DNA from: Manihot esculenta | Lineage: Eukaryota; Streptophyta; Magnoliopsida; Malpighiales; Euphorbiaceae | Assembly: GCF_001659605.2 (NCBI RefSeq) | Contig: NC_035177.2 | Coordinates: 33,620,136-33,684,135, forward strand | DNA: 64,000 bases | Reading direction: 5' to 3' | Part shown: piece after piece, positions 34,317-45,302 of the stretch | Layout: each line of letters opens with the position of its first letter | How positions within the stretch are numbered: the first letter of the stretch is position 1 | Notes under the pieces: generated by a model | What the model was told of the DNA's origin: nothing | The model's input: only the letters and a program-made list of their open reading frames with translations | Databases searched by the model: none | Translations under genes and position numbers: made by a program

Positions 34317-36605
34317 TGTAATACCCGGCTAGACTCCAGTATCGGAATTCCTACCGTCCGGTGGAATTCGGTTGTCGGAAATCTCTAGAAGGGGTGAAAG
34401 CATGTTTTTATAAAATGTTTTCATGTTTTTAATGTTTTTAAGTATGGAATTAATTGAGTTTTTGCATGAAAAATCTTTTGAGGAAAACCCAGGTTCGGCC
34501 GCCGAAACTCACTTTCGGCCGCCGAAAATGCATGGACTTTGGGAGGCACGTTAGGCCCCCGAAAGTCTAAAGTGAGGGAAGTGCAGGTTCGGCCGCCGAA
34601 CCTCATGTTCGGCCGCCGAACATTGCATGGATGCGGAGGCACATTCGGCCCCCGAACGTGGCCTGGCCAGCCACTATAAAAGGGTCCCCTTGGTCCGCAC
34701 GGGCGAGCTTTTTCTCTCCCATTGTCGGCCAAGGTGAGTCTCCACCGTTCCTCCCTCGATCTTGAGAGTTTCCTCTAGATCTTTCATGGTTTTAACAAGT
34801 TTATAACTTTGTTTTGAAGATTTGTGAGTTTTGAGCAAGTTTTGAGTGCTTGGAGGTTCAAAGAGCTTAATCTCTCCATCTCCAAGCTAGGATCGCTTTC
34901 CTCTCGTTTCTTCAAGAGGTAAGGGTCGATCTTGAACCCTTTTTATGTTTTAAACAAGTTTTAAGTAAGATCTATGGGTAGGAATGCATGTTAGGACATA
35001 GGTTGAGTTTATGGGTTTTGATGATGTTTGAACAATGTAGCTTGATTGTGTGTGAATGAAGTGTTGTAGATGGGGTATATGCATGTTTGAGACCCCTAGG
35101 AACTTGTATGTGTGTTTTGGTTGGGAAATATGCATGATCTATGGTTTTGGGAGGCAGGAGGTTCATTTGAACCAAGTTTCTGCCGTTTGGCAGAAACCAG
35201 GTTCGGCAGCCGAAGGGAGTTTCGGCCGCCGAACCCCTCTTGTGAAGGCAGCTTTCGGCTGCCGAAGGTGCCCCCGAAAAGAGACTTTCGTCTCTGTCTG
35301 GCACTTTCGGCCGCTGAAGGTGCCGCCGAACCTAGCTGAGTTTCGTCTCTGTCCAGGACTTTCGGCCGCCGAAGGTGCCCTGTTCAGCCATTTCATGCAT
35401 ATTTTCTTTGATGTTTTCATGATGTTTTAGGGGGGTTTTTGGGGGATATATTAGAGTTGTGTTTATATATGTTTGGTCCCTCATTGGAGTCCACCTGTGT
35501 AGGTTCGGACCCGAGGAACCGAGGACCCCAGCAGTGAGTGAGCTGCTTCAGTGTCTGGTCAGAGCTAACCAGAGGTGAGTGGAAACAAGCTTAATGTTTT
35601 AAATCAAATAACTGAATGTTTTGAGCATGCTTCACGCATCATGATGATATGTAATAGGCTGATTGCATTAGTTCACGAATATGTTGCATTGCATTTTATT
35701 TTGTGGTTGTGGGTGAATGCTGTATGATCCAATTAGTCCACGAGACTTTATGTGTGTTATGACAGGAAGACCAGGACCCCATGCTACGGCCTGGCACGAG
35801 GGTTTATATATATGTTATGACAGGAAGACCAGGACCCCATGCTACGGCCTGGCACGAGGGTTTATATATATGATATGACAGGAAGACCAGGACCCCATGC
35901 TACGGCCTGGCACGAGACTTAATATGTGTTATGACAGGAAGACCAGGACCCCATGCTACGGCCTGGCACGAGACTATGTTGGGACTAATTGGTGACAGGT
36001 TCACCCTTGATGTGAATTGTCTGTGATATGATGCATTTCATGAAAGCATGAATTTTAATATAATGTTTTTAGTTTCTGCTCACTGGGCTTTTAGCTCACC
36101 CCTCTCCCCTAACCCCCAGGTTTGCAGGTACGGGAGTGATAGAGAAGAAAAGAAGAGAAAAGTTATATGTATGTAATAGCTAGAGTATGTGGACATGACA
36201 ATGATAAGAATGTAATGTAAAGTTTGAACAGTTATGTTTATGTAACTATGTTATTGAGGATAGAGTTGTGCTTGACCATAGTATATGTTAATCCCTTGGT
36301 ATGTACATGATCTTGTGTTTTGATATTGATGTAAACCAACTCACCATATGATGTATAGCCCTTGAGGCTTTGATGAGATCCCACAGAGGGATTAATGTTT
36401 ATGTATATGATGAATACAGTGCATGCACAGGTTGAGTTTGGTGTATGAAGAAAAAGAAAAGTTTTTAATTCATATGTATGTTTGTTGATCATGTATGGGA
36501 TTAAACAGGTAAACAGGATGTATGTAGGCTTGCTACGGGTTCCGGCGGCCTTAAGCCGACCTGAATCCTAGCGCCGGTAGCGGTCCGGATTTCCGGGGCG
36601 TTACA
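34317..36605 (+). repeat. LTR3 of array 1 (2289 bp)
   Basis: Last LTR of the array, ending CGGGGCGTTACA, followed by the right GCCAG duplication (36606-36610) and the rest of element B's 5' LTR. TATA box at 34675. It differs from LTR1 by three substitutions and the 12-bp indel that I could find. Confidence 0.92.
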
Positions 36606-36610
36606 GCCAG

Positions 36611-38161
36611 GGCGTAGAATCGAGCACCTGGTCTTCCTGTCATATATGTATATGTGTATATAACACCTGTGAACTTACCATTGCCAGGGCGTAGTCAAAG
36701 GCTCCTGGACTTTGCTATACCTGCCAGGGCGTAGTCAAAGGCTCCTGGACTTTGCTATACTTGCCAGGGCGTAGTCAAAGGCTCCTGGACTTCCTGTCTG
36801 AGACTATTGGATCATTCAGCATTCACTCACATCACCAAATAACAATGCGATGCAACATATTCGTGAATACTAATGCACTCAACCTATGGCATAAACATGA
36901 TGCATGAGATATGCTAAAAGCAGTTTATGGTTCAATAAAAGTCATAAGTGTAGTTCCACTCACCTTTGGCTCTGGTCTGACTGACTCTGCAGGTTCTGAA
37001 CCTCTGGAGCAGTACTCACTGCTGCTCTCTCTGGTTCCTCTGGTCTGTACCTATACAGATGGACTTAAATGAGGGACCAAACTAACTTATCAATACCTCT
37101 ATTACACTTCCCAAGACTCCCCTTCAACTCACTCAACTATCCATGCAAAGCATGCAAAAGAAAACTGAACAGGACACTTTCGGCGGCAGGTTCGGCGGCC
37201 GAATGTCCTCTCCAGAGACGAAACTCAAGCACCTTCGGCGGCACCTTCGGCGGCCGAATCCCCCAAACAGAGCCGAACATGCAAAACACTCGGGGGCAAG
37301 CTGTGGCAGCCTAAGCCACCATGCAAGAGGTTCGGCGGCCGAATGAACCTTCGGCTGCCGAACCTGAGTTCATCCAGAACTCAGCTTCAACGGCAAACCA
37401 TCTTCTCCTTCCCTTCAACACTTTCTACCATGCATCCTTCACGTATTCAACACACATATACTCAAGTATATGTTCACAGGGGTCCAAAACTAGCTAATAA
37501 CCCCAAACAACAAAACAAACAAACACATCAACATGTATACATACATAAATCATCAAAAACTACCATGAATAACCTAAGCATGCTTCTCCTTCCTTAACCC
37601 TTCAGAAAACAAAAACATATACACATGTTCAAGTGCATCACTTACCTCCTATAACAAGAAGATGAACACTCAGAACAAGGGAAACGGACCACCTCTTCTC
37701 ACACTCTCAACCTCTCTCAAACTCTTTAGCTTTTGTTTCAAACTTTTCAACCCTTGGACACAACAACCCTCAATCGTCTGTATGAGCAGCTCAATGCAGA
37801 TGAGTCATGAGAGACGTGGCTAATCCATGGCAAGAATCTGAGGCCAACATCTGTCAGAAGCCATGACTCAGCTAGCTGGCCAACTCATCATCGGCTGCCC
37901 AATCACATACAAGACCATGCAACGTTCGGGGGCCGAACTTGCACTTTGGAAGCCGAACACTTTCGGCGGCCGAACTTACCTTCGGCGGCCGAACTTGGCT
38001 CAACTGCCTTGGTTCATTTCAACTCAACTCTAGAACTGTAAAACCATAAAACACCTCATAACACGTAGAAAACATAACTCCTAACCGTAGATAGAGTCCC
38101 AACACCCCGAATTCCACCAGACAATAGGAATTCCGGTGCCGGATTCTAGCCGGGTATTACA
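36611..38161 (-). repeat. 5' LTR of element B, 5' portion (1551 bp)
   Basis: Continuation of 18390-19002 after the array. It ends (in plus coordinates) CTAGCCGGGTATTACA, the reverse complement of the LTR start, then the right CCAGA duplication. Palindrome clusters at 37180-37370 and 37920-38000. A donor-like GTGAGT (minus, near 36963) matches the leader-intron donor of other copies. Confidence 0.92.
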
Positions 38162-38324
38162 CCAGACCTATCTCTATTCCTCCCTTCAGGATGGCGCCAG
38201 CAGAGTTAAAAGAGTTGAAAGAACAGTTGCAGGATTTGGTAGATAAGGGTTTCATCCGCCCTAGTACCTCCCCTTGGGGTGCTCCAGTGCTCTTTGTCAG
38301 AAAGAAGGATGGATCCCTCAGACT
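38162..38324 (+). pseudogene. RT fragment of element A (continuation)
   Basis: After the right CCAGA duplication the reading frame of A resumes at [17 protein letters not shown] and runs through [13 protein letters not shown] and [10 protein letters not shown]. It ends abruptly at 38324, where the relatives continue with LCIDYRQLN. About two thirds of RT and all downstream domains are missing. Confidence 0.88.
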
Positions 38325-38880
38325 TATACCCGGCTAGAGTCCGGCATCGGAATTCTACTTTCCGATGGAGTTTCGGATGTCGGAAGTCTCTAGAAGGGTG
38401 AGAGTGATGTTTTTCTAGTTTTAAAGCATAAGGAAATGAGTTTTTTGAATGAATTGAACCAAGGCAGAAAAGCCAGGTTCGGCCGCCGAAGTTGAGGTTC
38501 GGCCGCCGAACATGCATGGCTTTCGGTTTCACGTGTGGCCGCCGAAGGTGGTCTGGCCAGCCACCTATAAATGGCCCTCAGTCGGTTGAAAGGATAAACA
38601 TCACCGTTTCTTTCACGTTCTGAGGTGAGACCCTGTCCTTTGTGAGTATTCTTTCATGTTTTCATCCAATCTTGCAAAGATGTGATTAGTTTTTATGGTA
38701 TGTTGAAGGTTTTAAGCTAAAAACTCAAAGTTGTGAAGTTTGGAGAGTTGGAAGGAGAGGTGCTCCAAAACTCCACGTGAGGATCGTTCATCTTCTTGGT
38801 TTCAAGAGGTAAGTGAAGATCCTGAGCCTGTTTTTATGTTTTCTGAAGGTTTTATGAGGTTATGGGAGAGAGTTGCATGA
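38325..38880 (+). repeat. LTR fragment, first ~556 bp, 5' terminus damaged
   Basis: Begins TATACCCGGCTAG where intact LTRs read TGTAATACCCGGCTAG, so the first few bases were lost at the junction with pol. It contains two palindromes (about 38478-38510), TATA box TATAAATG at 38566, and donor-like GTGAGA and GTAAGT sites. It could be the remnant of A's 3' LTR joined to pol by an internal deletion, or of another copy. At about 38880 it meets an oppositely oriented LTR. Confidence 0.7.
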
Positions 38881-39469
38881 AATGAGCTAAGGATCTACTC
38901 TTACCTCTTGGAGATCGAGAGAGGAGGCGATCTAGACTTGGAGATGGGAGAAACCTAGCTCCTTGGGTCTCCAAGCTCCAAAACTTGATCTTAGCTCCAA
39001 AAATCTTCAAAACTAAGTTAGAACTCGTTAAAACTTGAAAGATTTGAGGAAAATCACTAAAATCAACCATAGGAGAGCATGGACTCACCGTTGGCCGAAA
39101 ATGGGGAGAAAGCTCGCCCGTTTCGGCCATGGAGCCCTTTTATAGGGGCTGGCCAAATCACCTTCAGAAGCCTAAAGTGCCTCCAAAACTCATGCATGTT
39201 CGGCGGCCAAACATGAACCACATTCGGAAGCCTAAGGTGCCCCCCTAAACTATCCCACGTTCGGCGGCCGAACATAAGGTTCGGCGGCCGAACCTGGAAA
39301 TGCCTCCATGGTCTTTTTCATTTAAAACCCAATTTCTTTCTTACTTAAAACTATAAAATTCATTAAAACATTTTATGAAAACATGATTTTACCCTTCTAG
39401 AGGTTTCCGACATCCGAGATTCCACCGGACGGTAGGAATTCCGATGCCGGAGTCTAGCCGGGTATTACA
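38881..39469 (-). repeat. 3' LTR of element C, first ~590 bp only
   Basis: On the minus strand it starts TGTAATACCCGGCTAG at 39469 and runs to about 38881, where it stops at the inverted junction. It has palindromes at about 39255-39295, a TATA box (minus, 39137-39144) and donor-like sites. The missing part is the downstream two thirds of the LTR. Confidence 0.82.
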
Positions 39470-39506
39470 TTCTTCCCCCCTTAAGAACATTCGTACCCGA
39501 ATGTTC
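39470..39506 (-). promoter_or_regulatory. Polypurine tract and hairpin of element C
   Basis: Minus strand: perfect GAACATTCG / CGAATGTTC stem with loop GGTA (39485-39506), then AAGGGGGGAAGAA next to the LTR. The loop base change relative to array 1 (GGGA) leaves the stem untouched. Confidence 0.8.
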
Positions 39507-39567
39507 ACCAAACAACACATGCATAGCATAAAACATAGACATACACATAAAACACAGAACACTAACC

Positions 39568-40967
39568 TTAGAAAAGATGAGGATATTGCTGGAGTATAGA
39601 CTCCCGTGTCTCCCAGGTACACTCCTCGATGTTGTGGTGACTCTAAAGGACTTTCACCATCGGGATTTCCTTATTTCTCAACTTTCTGATCTGGGTGTCT
39701 AGGATCCGTACTGGCTGCTCAACATAGGTGAGATCATCTTGGATCTCCACATTAGGTTCACTAAGAAGCTTGCCCGGATCTGACACAAATTTCCTCAACA
39801 TGGAAACATGGAAAACCGGATGGATTCTTCCCATAGAAGCAGGCAAGTCCAACTTGTACGATACATTCCCAATATTTTGCAAGATTTCAAAGGGTCCGAT
39901 GTACCGTGGAGCTAGTTTAACTTTCTTCCCGAACCGAATCACCCCTTTCATTGGAGACACTTTGAGCAATACCAAATCCCCCTCCTGAAACTCTACTTGC
40001 CTTCTGCGGATATCTGCATAACTCTTTTGCCTGCTCACAGCAGTCTTGATCCTTTCTCTGATTATGGGCACCACTCTGCTGGTGATCTCTACTAGCTCAG
40101 GCCCTGCCAATGCCCTTTCTCCAACTTCCTCCCAGCAGACAGGTGACCTGTACTTCCTTCCATACAAAGCCTCATAGGGAGCCATCCCTATGCTAGCATG
40201 ATGGTTGTTATTGTAGGCAAACTCCACCAAAGGTAGATGCTGCCTCCAAGAACCGCCAAAATCTAGCACACACATTCTGAGCATATCCTCTATTGTCTGG
40301 ATGGTCCTCTCTGATTGTCCATCCATCTGTGGATGGAAAGCAGTGCTAAAATCCAACCTGGTACCCATGGCATTCTGCAGACTCCGCCAAAACCTGGAGG
40401 TGAACTGGGGTCCTTTATCAGACACTATTGAAACAGGAGCCCTATGCAACCTGACCACTTCATCAACAAACACCTGCGCCAATTTGTCCACAGAGTAGTT
40501 ACTCCTGACAGGGATGAAGTGAGCAGATTTGGTCAGTCTATCCATAATCACCTATATGGAGTCTAATCTATTGGACGTTGCCGGTAACCCCACCACAAAG
40601 TCCATAGCTATATTCTCCCATTTCCACTCTGGAATCGGTAGTGGGTTAAGCATCCCAGCCGGCTTCTGATGTTCCAGCTTCACCCTCTGACATACTTTGC
40701 AGGCTGACACGAACTGTGCCACTTCTCTTTTCATAGCTGGCCACCAATAAACTCTCTTCAGATCTTGATACATCTTGGTGGCTCCAGGGTGAACACTGTA
40801 TTTGGCATTATGAGCTTCCCTCATAACGTCTCCCTTCAGACCCACGTCATCTGGTACACACAATCTATTCCCATAGCGGAGGATCCCCTTACTATCAAAT
40901 CTGAACTCCTCATTCTTGCCCGACTGAACAGTCTTGGCAATCTTCACTAATTATGGGTCCTCATGCT
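39568..40967 (-). pseudogene. Element C pol, 3' part: integrase and chromodomain
   Basis: Encodes the HHCC finger ([15 protein letters not shown] ... CKVCQRVK), the DDE core ([29 protein letters not shown]) and a chromodomain ending QYPHLF. Two tryptophan codons have become TAG, one after RLDSI (near 40553) and one after MVKVL (near 39641). The stretch ends at the hAT-like insertion. It gives no functional integrase. Confidence 0.85.
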
Positions 40968-40975
40968 GTTTCTGA

Positions 40976-42016
40976 TAGGGGAGAGCGTTTTTCGGTTTAA
41001 ACCGAAAAACCGAACCGAACCGATTAATTTCGGTTTTTCGGTTCGGTTAATCGGTCTGATCGGTTTGGTTCGGTTAGTATATTTAAAATTAATCGGTTTT
41101 CGGTTCGGTTCGGTTTAAACATGTTAAATAACCGATCAAACCGAAAAACCGATTTGGCAAGGCCCAAGCCCATGCCTGAGCCCGAGCCCTCCCCCTGACC
41201 TGGCCTATCGTACGCTTCAGCAGCCCAACCCCTGAACCCCTTCATTCATCCCGATCTCCTCTGCAGTCTCCTCTCCTGAACCCGATTCCCCCCGAACCCT
41301 ATTCTCTCTCTCGAATCCCGATTCCTCCCCCTGGCCTCTCTTTCTCTTTCACGTCGACCTCCGACCGCTGACCGTCGACCATCAACCTCTTTCCCGTCGA
41401 TTTGGTGAGTTTCGCCGCCGACCGTGGACTGATCTCTTGAGAGCAGAGGTACTAGCACTTTTCGGTTTAATTTCTTGACAGTAGAATCTTTTCCTCTTAT
41501 ATGCTATGTTTCTGGTTCCCTTCTTCCATATGTATACGAGAAGAGCTGAGGTTCCCATGGTTGTTTTCGTCTATCTCTATAACCAAATTAAGATGATCAT
41601 AATGGACGCTTCTAGACCTTGTATTGCTGGTCTCTCTCTAATAATGGAGAGGACAGCCAACCAATTTTAGCCTTTTGGAGTGACTCGCCAAAATGCATGG
41701 AGGGTAGCAGCTGGATTTTCTTTTTTCTGCTTCAATTAATTACAAATTACTGTAATTTTTCTCTTTCTTTTTTCTGGTATGTCAGTTTTCTCATCTGAAA
41801 ATGTTTAGAATGTTTATTAAATGATTTTTTTGAAATAAAAAAAAATTAAAAAAAAATTTCGGTTTGAACCGAACCGAACCGATTTTTATCGGTTCGATTC
41901 GGTTCGGTTATACCTTCAGAATCGGTTTTTTCAATTTTAAAATTTTCAACAAATCAGTTTTCGGTTTTATCGGTTCGGTTCAGTTCGGAACCGAACCGAC
42001 CGATTGCACAGGGCTA
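40976..42016. mobile_element. Non-autonomous hAT-like DNA transposon (1041 bp)
   Basis: Flanked by an exact 8-bp duplication GTTTCTGA (40968-40975 and 42017-42024) inside element C's pol. Eight bases is the hAT hallmark. Ends are TAGGGGAGAGC... and, on the other strand, TAGCCCTGTGC..., only loosely matching terminal repeats. Subterminal regions (about 40990-41150 and 41860-42000) are packed with CGGTTCGGTT/AACCGAACCG words in both orientations, typical of hAT subterminal repeats. The centre has a GC-rich block (about 41160-41460) and an AT-rich block without transposase. The centre looks like captured foreign sequence, source unknown. Confidence 0.78.
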
Positions 42017-43717
42017 GTTTCTGAGCCACCTGCTCCAGAAACACGGGTGCCACTCTCATTTAGGCTATCAAAGCACCTGTACTAGACAACTCCAACTGCA
42101 AACCTTCATTAATGAGCTTGTAAAACTCTTTCACTACTGGCCTCCTCTCTGCCATGATATGGGACAAACTGCCAAGTGATTTCCAGCTTAGGGCGTCTGC
42201 CACAACATTTGCCTTACCCGGATGGTACTAAATCTTGCAATCATAGTCACTAAGCAGTTCTACCCATCTTCTCTGCCTCAGATTCAACTCTCTCTGACTC
42301 AAGATGTACTGCTGGCTCTTATGATCCGTGAAGATCTCCCATTTCACCCCATAAAGGTAATGCCTCCACATCTTGAGTGTAAAGATTACTGCTGCCATCT
42401 CTAGGTCATGTGTAGGGTAATTCAACTCGTGCTTCTTCAACTGCCTAGAAGCATAAGCAATTACCCTTTCATTCTGCATCAGCACACAATCCAGTCCCAC
42501 TCGGGACGCATCACAATACACTGTGAAGTCTTCATTACTAGCTGGCAGAGCTAACACCGGTGTCGACGTCAACCTCTTCTTTAGCTCTTCAAAACTCTCT
42601 TCACACTGGTCGGTCCACACAAACCTCTGGTTCTTCTTAGTCAGTCTGGTCATAGGAGTTGCAATCTTAGAAAAGTCTTGAATGAACCTCCTGTAGTGAC
42701 CTGCCAAACCCAAGAAGCTCTTGATCTTTGTCACTGAAGTGGGTCTAGGCCAGTTAGCCACAGCTTCTACCTTCTTGGGGTCCACTTCTATTCTATTTTT
42801 TGACACAACATGCCCAACAATGATATGCTCCTTAACCAGAACTCACACTTGGAGAACTTGGCATACAAGCCATGCTCTCTCAGGGTCTGCAAGACTAACC
42901 TCAGATGATGGGCATGCTCCTCTGCATTCCTGGAGTACACTAAGATATCATCTATGAAGACAATAACAAAGTGATCCAGATAGTGACTGAAAATTTTGTT
43001 CATGAGATCCATGAATGCTGCAGGGGCATTGGTTAACCCAAACGGCATCACAAGGAACCCATAGTGCCCATATCTGGTCCTGAATGCCGTCTTCGGCACA
43101 TCTTCTTCTCTTATTCTCAGCTGATGGTACCCGGATCTCAGATCTATCTTGGAGAAACAACCTGCTCCTGCTAGCTGGTCAAATAGATCATCGATCCTCG
43201 GCAATGGGTACTTATTTTTGGTAGTGACTTTGTTCAACTGCCTATAGTCGATACAAAGTCTGAGGGATCCATCCTTCTTCCTCACAAATAGTACTGGAGC
43301 ACCCCAAGGTGAGGTACTCGGTCGGATGAAACCCTTGTCTACCAGCTCTTGCAACTGCTCTTTAAGCTCCTTCAATTCAGCTGGCGCCATCCTGTAGGGA
43401 GGGATAGAGATCAGTCTGGTTCAAGGCATCAATTCAATTTCGAACTCTATCTCCCTAGCAGGTGGTAAACCTGGCAGCTCGTCTGGGAAGACATCTAAAA
43501 ACTCACTGACCACGGGCACTGAGGCGGGCTCTCTAACATGACTATCCAGCTCTCTCACATGAGCTAGAAAACCCTGACAACCCCTCCTGAGCAACCTACG
43601 AGCCTGTAGGGCTGATATCAAACCTCTAGGCGTACCCCTCCTGTCTCCTCTGAAGACAACCTCTGACCCATCCTGACATCTGAACCTGACTACCTTGTCT
43701 CTGCAGTCCAAGGTAGC
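42017..43717 (-). pseudogene. Element C pol, middle part: protease tail, RT and RNase H
   Basis: Minus-strand text covers the linker after protease ([14 protein letters not shown]), RT ([34 protein letters not shown]) and RNase H ([20 protein letters not shown]). There is a frameshift near 42815 after the FLGH-equivalent site, a TGA just before the RT start (near 43420), and a Gln codon turned to TAG after DYDCKI (near 42227). The stretch is bounded by the hAT-like element and the solo Athila LTR. Confidence 0.85.
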
Positions 43718-45302
43718 TGATAGAGCATATTTTAGTCCATATTATCATGATCTTATTGATGTTTATTTGCACCTATTCTACCTAATTTTGTGGTTTTAAT
43801 CATGTTTTACAGATATTAGGTGTAAAGGAACAATTTGGAGAAAATGCTCTTAAAAATGCCAAAAAGTGCCAAAAACTCACTCACTTTCGGAAGCACTTTC
43901 GGAAGCCGAAAGTCCAGTCCAGAGGCGAAAGTCACCCACCTTCGGCGGCACCTTCGGCCGTCGAACCTTGAGTCCAGAGCCGAAAGTCCAGCCTTCGAAA
44001 CTCATCTTAGGCGGTCGAAAGTGCCCCCGAACAGCCTCCTCCTTATTTAAGAAGCCAAATCTTGAAGATCACATGTTTCCCACTTAGTGTCATGCACATT
44101 CAAAATTCAAATCAAGGCTCCACCTTCCTCTTTAGTGCATGAATAATGTGAAGAAGGCTTCTTGAACACACTTGGGCATCAATCAAAAGACCAAAAAGGG
44201 CTTGCAACTCCACACATACACATAGAAGACTCAAGGGCACTTTGGGCAATCTCTACAAAGATGCATGGACACCCAAAAAACCCTAGGCAGCCTCTCAACA
44301 TCTATTTAAAGGCCTCAAAAAGACATGAAGAGGCAGATTTCATACACCTCTCCTCCAAGGAATTGGCAAGGCTTCTCCAAGGGTTCTTTCCCTTAGTTCT
44401 TCATCTTCTTGCTTTCTTTTCTTTTATTTTCTGTTTTGGTTCAGCCATGAGTGGCTGAAACCCTTATTCTAGTTAAAGTTTGGTTGAAACTAAGGTTGTT
44501 TAAAAGGTTGTGAGATCTGAACATAAAGTGTTTGATTTTGGTTTATTCAATATTCATGCAATTGTGCTTAATTCTAAGATTGCTTTGTTGTTTTGATCAA
44601 TTTGGCCACTTGATTCTTGATTACAAAGTTAATTGATTGTTGGTTAGGATATTTGTTAGTCCGTAATTGCTAGAAATATTCTGTCCATAGAACACTTGGT
44701 GTAAAAACTAGGGAATTGCATGATCTAGCAACATCTCATGTGTTTGAGTAGCTAGGGTTAGATCTCTCTCATTCTTTGTGCAATTGACAATTGTTTTGAT
44801 GCCTAAGGCCCAAGGACATTCCTTGGTAATTTGTTAATTAGTAATTGATTAGAGGACATTCCCTAATTAATTTAATCATAAGGAGAGACATGGTGGTGAG
44901 AAGCGTCTTCCATCCCCATAACTAATCTATTGAATCAATCAAGAAAACCTAAGTTTCAATGATCAACCCAAGCAACCAAAGTGGATCCATATCTTCAACT
45001 AGACTTTTCTCATATTGATTTCCTCTTTTATTTTGATTACTTGCTGTTTTAATTGCTTTCAATAGTTGTTAGACAAATCAATCTCAAAAACCCCATTTTT
45101 ACTTTTATTGCACTTTACTTTCATTCAACTTTTGATTTACTTGCTTTCTCTTGTGTTTTCAATTAGTTCTCTTGGTCTTGATTGAGAAAAATAAATAGGT
45201 AATCAATTCTCTGTGGATTCGATCCTTCAACACTATCTGCAGTTGTAAACTGTTGATAACCAAGAAGGTTATTTTTGACTGGCTTCGACAACCGCTCTGT
45301 CA
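43718..45302 (+). repeat. Solo Athila LTR (1585 bp) inside element C
   Basis: TGATAGAGCATA ... CTCTGTCA with exact GTAGC duplications (43713-43717 and 45303-45307), interrupting C's protease region just after the MDWLS motif. It matches the LTR at 2564-4389 along its length but is about 240 bp shorter, mostly in the GC-rich block (about 43880-44040), where the palindromes are degraded. TATA-like TATTTAAAGG at 44303. It was formed by LTR-LTR recombination that removed the rest of an inserted Athila element. Confidence 0.92.

Larger units (their letters stand above)
19003..36605 (+). mobile_element. Tandem Tekay array 1: LTR - gag-pol - LTR - gag-pol - LTR
   Basis: Three LTRs (19003-21303, 26668-28954, 34317-36605) alternate with two internal regions (21304-26667, 28955-34316), all on the plus strand. 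A single GCCAG duplication marks the outermost ends only. The internal regions are 5364 and 5362 bp and differ, as far as I could see, only by two single-base losses. The arrangement is that expected from unequal recombination between LTRs of one inserted element, the reciprocal event to solo-LTR formation. An assembly loop through the repeat could give the same picture. Confidence 0.9.
10103..38161 (-). mobile_element. Tekay element B, complete, carrying two nested insertions
   Basis: Read on the minus strand: 5' LTR (38161-36611 plus 19002-18390), PBS, gag-pol, PPT, 3' LTR (12266-10103). Both LTRs come to 2164 bp once the nested array is removed. I found only four base differences between them, which points to a very recent insertion. 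A perfect CCAGA duplication flanks the unit. Nested inside are a 17.6-kb tandem array (19003-36605) in the 5' LTR and a 919-bp palindromic element in gag (17137-18055). The target is RT of element A, a member of the same subfamily. Confidence 0.92.

Noticed and set aside
40976..42016. hAT region as a host gene or transposase
   Set aside because: No frame over about 75 codons and no hAT dimerisation or catalytic motif could be seen; only ends, TSD and subterminal repeats support it.
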